Shown here piece by piece: positions 6,847-9,312 of a stretch of 9,312 nucleotides of DNA. Both the position numbers and the translations under genes were made by a program. Positions within the stretch are counted from its first letter, which is position 1; the number at the start of each line of letters is the position of its first letter. This DNA is from Clostridia bacterium (GTDB lineage: Bacteria > Bacillota > Clostridia > Christensenellales > Pumilibacteraceae), in NCBI GenBank assembly GCA_900762945.1, contig CAAFIN010000261.1:1-9312 (forward strand). The letters run 5' to 3'. Below the pieces are notes generated by a model. That model did no database searches. It was not told the origin of the DNA and saw only the letters and a program-made list of their open reading frames with translations.

Positions 6847-8409
6847 GGTAGAAAAAAAAGAATACTCCCTATCGGCTCCAAGACTAAACTCATAGAAGTC
6901 AAATTCGAATCCAAGAACGAAAAAGAAGCGGCGTTCAAAGCGGCGCTCGACGGCGGCGCGGCGGGCGGCAAAGGCGAAACGCTGAGTAAACGCGAAATCA
7001 GACGTATTCTGTTCCGCGAATACGCTATCGACGCGATCATTCAGGACAGACGCGACGGCGATATCAAAAAACGGCTCAAGGAAGAAGATAAAGATACGTT
7101 TATCCAACTCACCCGCGCGTACTTAGAGGGCAAAACCATTTTCGAAAACCGCGAGGACGCACGCAGATTAGGCGTGGAAAACGCGTGCGCGTATCCTAAG
7201 GGAGCGCTCGTCGACGAAACTATAAACAGAATCTGGGGTATTCAGTGCTTTGATAAGGACGTGCTCATCACCAGAGAGCCCGACATAACCAAGGTCACGC
7301 TTCAGGACGAATTCCGTATCATGGAGAACTTCAGAAAAGGGAAGTTCCTCGTGGGCGAACTTGTCAGCGGCGTTTTCGAAGGCGACGAAATGGGCGGGTA
7401 CCTCCGCGTCAACAGATTCCGCGCGAGCGCGGACGACGCGTTCATTCCCCGCGGCGTAGTCAACAAAATGGGACTGAAAAGCGGCGACGTCTTAGAGGCG
7501 CGCATTACCCGCGACGAAGTGCTGTTCTTCAACTGCGTACACTGGATCGACAAAGTAAACCACGTGAAAGTCGGCTACGAAACTTTCGCCGAGGATCTGG
7601 AGAGGTCGCGCAACGTCAAACTCGCGACCCCGCGTAACCGCGTTATTTTCGCTTGCGAGGAATACAACGGACTGCCCGTTCTTATGGACGCTTACGCGCC
7701 GGCATGCCTCGGTCAATCCGTGCTGGTTTCGATCAGAGGCAAACTCAATTACGCCCGCCACGCGACCGAACTCGCGGAATCGCTGCGCAAGTCGTTAAAG
7801 GTGGACGAAGTAATTACTTTCGCGCCCAACGAGAACGAGTTCAATTCCGAAAAACTCGCCGCCGAGTGTTCCGACACGATCGTGTCGTCCCCGACGTACA
7901 GCAATACCAACGACAAGATAGCGAAGAGAATGTGCGACTACGCGTATAGACGTGCGGAAAGCGGCTACAACACCGTGGTCGTTCTCGCCGATCTCGACGA
8001 AGCCGCGCCTACTACCGAGGAAGCGAAAGAACTTCTCGATTGCTCGCGCCAGATTTCGGGCGGCGGCAGTTGCACTATCGTGGCATTCGCCGATATCGAT
8101 CGCGAAAACGACAGGTATTACGAAATCCGCAGAATGGTTTCTTCAGAACTACGGCTCGTGGCTCGTCCGTTCTACGGCGATTTCGTGGTCGACTCCATGA
8201 ACTGCGCCAACGAGTGCGCCCACGCCATGAACGAAAAGGAGCGCGGCGCAGTCAAGTCGCTGAAACTGTACATAGACAAAACCGACGACGAAACGGCTCA
8301 GAAAGTCGTTATGGAATTCGGCACTTACCGCGCTTTCGTCGAAGGCATGAGCACCGCTTCGTACAAGCTCACCAGAAAGCAGCACGCGATGTCGCTGAAA
8401 GCAGAATGA
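6844..8409 (+). CDS. Divergent Rho-like protein with a degenerate ATPase site
   Basis: I read this 521-residue protein as a distant homologue of the RNA-binding hexameric ATPase Rho (about 420 residues). A basic N-terminal region (1-100) is unrecognised; residues about 104-131 (ARRLGVENA...ETINRIWG) resemble a Rho_N/SAP helical segment. Residues 168-245 follow the Rho cold-shock-like domain: GGYLRV, DDAFIP, GLKSGD and LFFNCVHWIDKVN match GFGFLR, DDIYVS, LRTGD and YFALLKVNEVN. Residues 278-500 follow the RecA-like core: DAYAPACLGQSVLVS for DLVAPIGKGQRGLIVS, TIVSSP, NTVVVLADLDEA for the Walker B strand (Asp383), SRQISGGGSCTIVAFADID for ARNVEEGGSLTIIATALID, and SSELRLVAR. The Walker A site SPPKAGKT reads SIRGKLNY, about 20 residues including the Q-loop are missing after Walker B, KGTGN is replaced by RRMVSS, and the SGTR arginine finger is gone. 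Rho's normal ATP-driven translocation is therefore unlikely; an RNA-binding or Rho-modulating role is inference. It is co-transcribed with pheA. Confidence 0.75.
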   Translation: MGRKKRILPIGSKTKLIEVKFESKNEKEAAFKAALDGGAAGGKGETLSKREIRRILFREYAIDAIIQDRRDGDIKKRLKEEDKDTFIQLTRAYLEGKTIFENREDARRLGVENACAYPKGALVDETINRIWGIQCFDKDVLITREPDITKVTLQDEFRIMENFRKGKFLVGELVSGVFEGDEMGGYLRVNRFRASADDAFIPRGVVNKMGLKSGDVLEARITRDEVLFFNCVHWIDKVNHVKVGYETFAEDLERSRNVKLATPRNRVIFACEEYNGLPVLMDAYAPACLGQSVLVSIRGKLNYARHATELAESLRKSLKVDEVITFAPNENEFNSEKLAAECSDTIVSSPTYSNTNDKIAKRMCDYAYRRAESGYNTVVVLADLDEAAPTTEEAKELLDCSRQISGGGSCTIVAFADIDRENDRYYEIRRMVSSELRLVARPFYGDFVVDSMNCANECAHAMNEKERGAVKSLKLYIDKTDDETAQKVVMEFGTYRAFVEGMSTASYKLTRKQHAMSLKAE

Positions 8410-9182
8410 AAACCGGTTATTTCGGCGACGAGAGCAGCCATACTTACGCTTGCGCCGCGAGCGAAACGGGCGGCGAACTCGTAGGCTATCCGTCGATAGC
8501 GGCGGTAGTGACGGCGCTTGCCGGCGGCGAAGTCGACCGCGCGGTCGTTCCGCTCGAGAACAGCGTGGGCGGCACCGTGGGCGACACGCTCGACGCGTTG
8601 AAACGCTACGACGTATTCGTCACGCGGCAATTCCATAAACGCATATTTCATTGTCTTATCGGCAAAGCGGGCGCGAAAAAATCCGACGTAAAAAGGATTT
8701 ACTCGCACCCCCAAGCCCTCGCTCAATGCGACAGGTACTTGAGAGAGAACTTCGCTTCCGCCGACGTTATCGCGGTGGCAAGCACTTCCGCCGCGCTCAA
8801 AATCGTGTCCGCACCCGAAGAAGCGGCTATCGCGAGAGTGGCGACGGACGGCTTGACGGTGCTGGAGTCCGAGATCGAGGACAATAAAAACAACGTCACG
8901 AGGTTTGTGCTTTTAGAGCGCAAGCCGCGCTACGACGGACAAAAAGCGGCTATCGTGTTCGGCACGCCGCACCGCCCGGGCGAACTTCTGAAAGTACTGG
9001 AAGTACTGGCGGCGTTCGACCTCAACCTCAACAAACTCGAATCGCGCCCCAGTCGCGACGGCGAGTTCGGCTACTGGTTTTTCGCCGAATTCGACTGCCC
9101 GACCCGCGCCGTGCTCGGCATGGTCATGAGGAAACTCTCCGCCGAGTCCGAGGGGTTCGTACGGCTCGTCGGCTGCTACTGA
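8406..9182 (+). CDS. pheA: Prephenate dehydratase (monofunctional, with ACT domain)
   Basis: This enzyme converts prephenate to phenylpyruvate with loss of water and CO2, the committed step to phenylalanine, in the cytoplasm. At 258 residues it is slightly shorter than usual (about 270-285). The catalytic domain shows VVPLENSVGGTVGDTLDAL (about 47-65), IYSHPQALAQC (98-108), STSAALKIV and IEDNKNNVTRF, with the catalytic Thr in TRF at 165-167. The regulatory ACT domain follows (about 180-245) and contains ESRPSR (212-217), the phenylalanine-binding motif, so feedback inhibition by phenylalanine is expected. The N-terminal motif is odd: GDESSHTYACAA stands where the family usually has a GPxG(T/S)(F/Y)S(E/H)xA type sequence. 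There is no chorismate mutase domain. Its ATG overlaps the stop of the Rho-like gene (ATGA, 8406-8409) and it has no clear ribosome binding site of its own, so translation is probably coupled. Confidence 0.95.
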   Translation: MKTGYFGDESSHTYACAASETGGELVGYPSIAAVVTALAGGEVDRAVVPLENSVGGTVGDTLDALKRYDVFVTRQFHKRIFHCLIGKAGAKKSDVKRIYSHPQALAQCDRYLRENFASADVIAVASTSAALKIVSAPEEAAIARVATDGLTVLESEIEDNKNNVTRFVLLERKPRYDGQKAAIVFGTPHRPGELLKVLEVLAAFDLNLNKLESRPSRDGEFGYWFFAEFDCPTRAVLGMVMRKLSAESEGFVRLVGCY

Positions 9183-9312
9183 CGGCTTAACCCGCGCGTT
9201 TATTCGCCGCGGACGAGCAAAAAAAAGCGCTTTCGCGTTAAAAACCGCCCGAAATGCCGATAATTTCACCAAAACGTCACTGCGGGCAAACATAAAATAG
9301 TTAAACTAACCC

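Noticed and set aside
8040..8405. Possible N-terminal extension of prephenate dehydratase
   Set aside because: The open frame upstream of 8406 overlaps the conserved core of the Rho-like gene in another frame, and its Arg-rich translation is not like any dehydratase domain.
6844..8409. Restriction endonuclease partner for the methyltransferase
   Set aside because: Considered because of its place after the methyltransferase, but there is a terminator and a new promoter between them, no PD-(D/E)XK or HNH motif is visible, and the Rho-like blocks explain the sequence better.
8681..8702. AAATCC/GGATTT inverted repeat in pheA
   Set aside because: A 6-bp AT-rich stem inside a conserved coding stretch, with no T-run; likely chance.
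9191..9240. Terminator after pheA
   Set aside because: CCGCG (9192-9196) can pair with CGCGG (9208-9212), but the following run is A8 and not T on this strand. Read on the other strand, the T8 run has only a 3-bp stem before it.
9293..9298. TAAAAT as a -10 element for a gene beyond the right edge
   Set aside because: There is no acceptable -35 at 16-18 bases upstream, and no gene start is visible before the window ends.
1..9312. CRISPR array, tRNA, rRNA, insertion sequence or phage genes
   Set aside because: I saw no regularly spaced repeats, no tRNA-like cloverleaf, no rRNA segments and no transposase or phage motifs.

Overview
The window looks like a piece of an uncultured, anaerobic gut-type Bacillota (Clostridia-like) genome of moderately high GC. 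This is inferred from the style of GyrB and GyrA, from the codon use (heavy GCG Ala, TCG Ser, CTC/CTT Leu, mixed CGC/AGA Arg), and from the lack of close resemblance to a cultured reference that I can name. I cannot place it more finely.

Layout. Bases 1 to about 960 hold an internal piece of pyruvate phosphate dikinase (ppdK) on the minus strand. It has no N-terminal third, runs off the left edge, and its codon use is clearly different from everything to its right. A short AT-rich gap follows, with an extended -10 promoter. Then comes a plus-strand block: gyrB (1124-3028), gyrA (3051-5648), and a beta-class DNA methyltransferase (5652-6590) that starts 3 nt after the gyrA stop. The block ends in a hairpin plus T-run terminator (6601-6632). 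A second, perfect 12-bp hairpin lies inside the first 80 bases of the methyltransferase gene.

A new promoter (-35 at 6687, -10 at 6710) then drives a leader of about 120 nt, with a GC-rich hairpin and a duplicated CGAT(T/C)GGGAG element, into a 521-residue gene (6844-8409). I read this protein as a divergent relative of transcription termination factor Rho. The RNA-binding cold-shock-like domain, the RecA-like core and the C-terminal helices can be followed, but the P-loop, Q-loop, R-loop and arginine finger are lost or rewritten. It is the most unusual item here: apparently a pseudo-ATPase Rho paralogue. Its stop overlaps the start of a monofunctional prephenate dehydratase gene, pheA (8406-9182), by 4 nt (ATGA), so the two are probably translationally coupled. 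The last 130 bases are non-coding and show no convincing terminator.

How the parts fit: gyrB and gyrA give the two subunits of DNA gyrase, with an orphan DNA methyltransferase probably transcribed from the same promoter. The Rho-like protein and prephenate dehydratase form a second unit. The ppdK piece is probably unrelated, and may mark an assembly chimera or a recombination junction.
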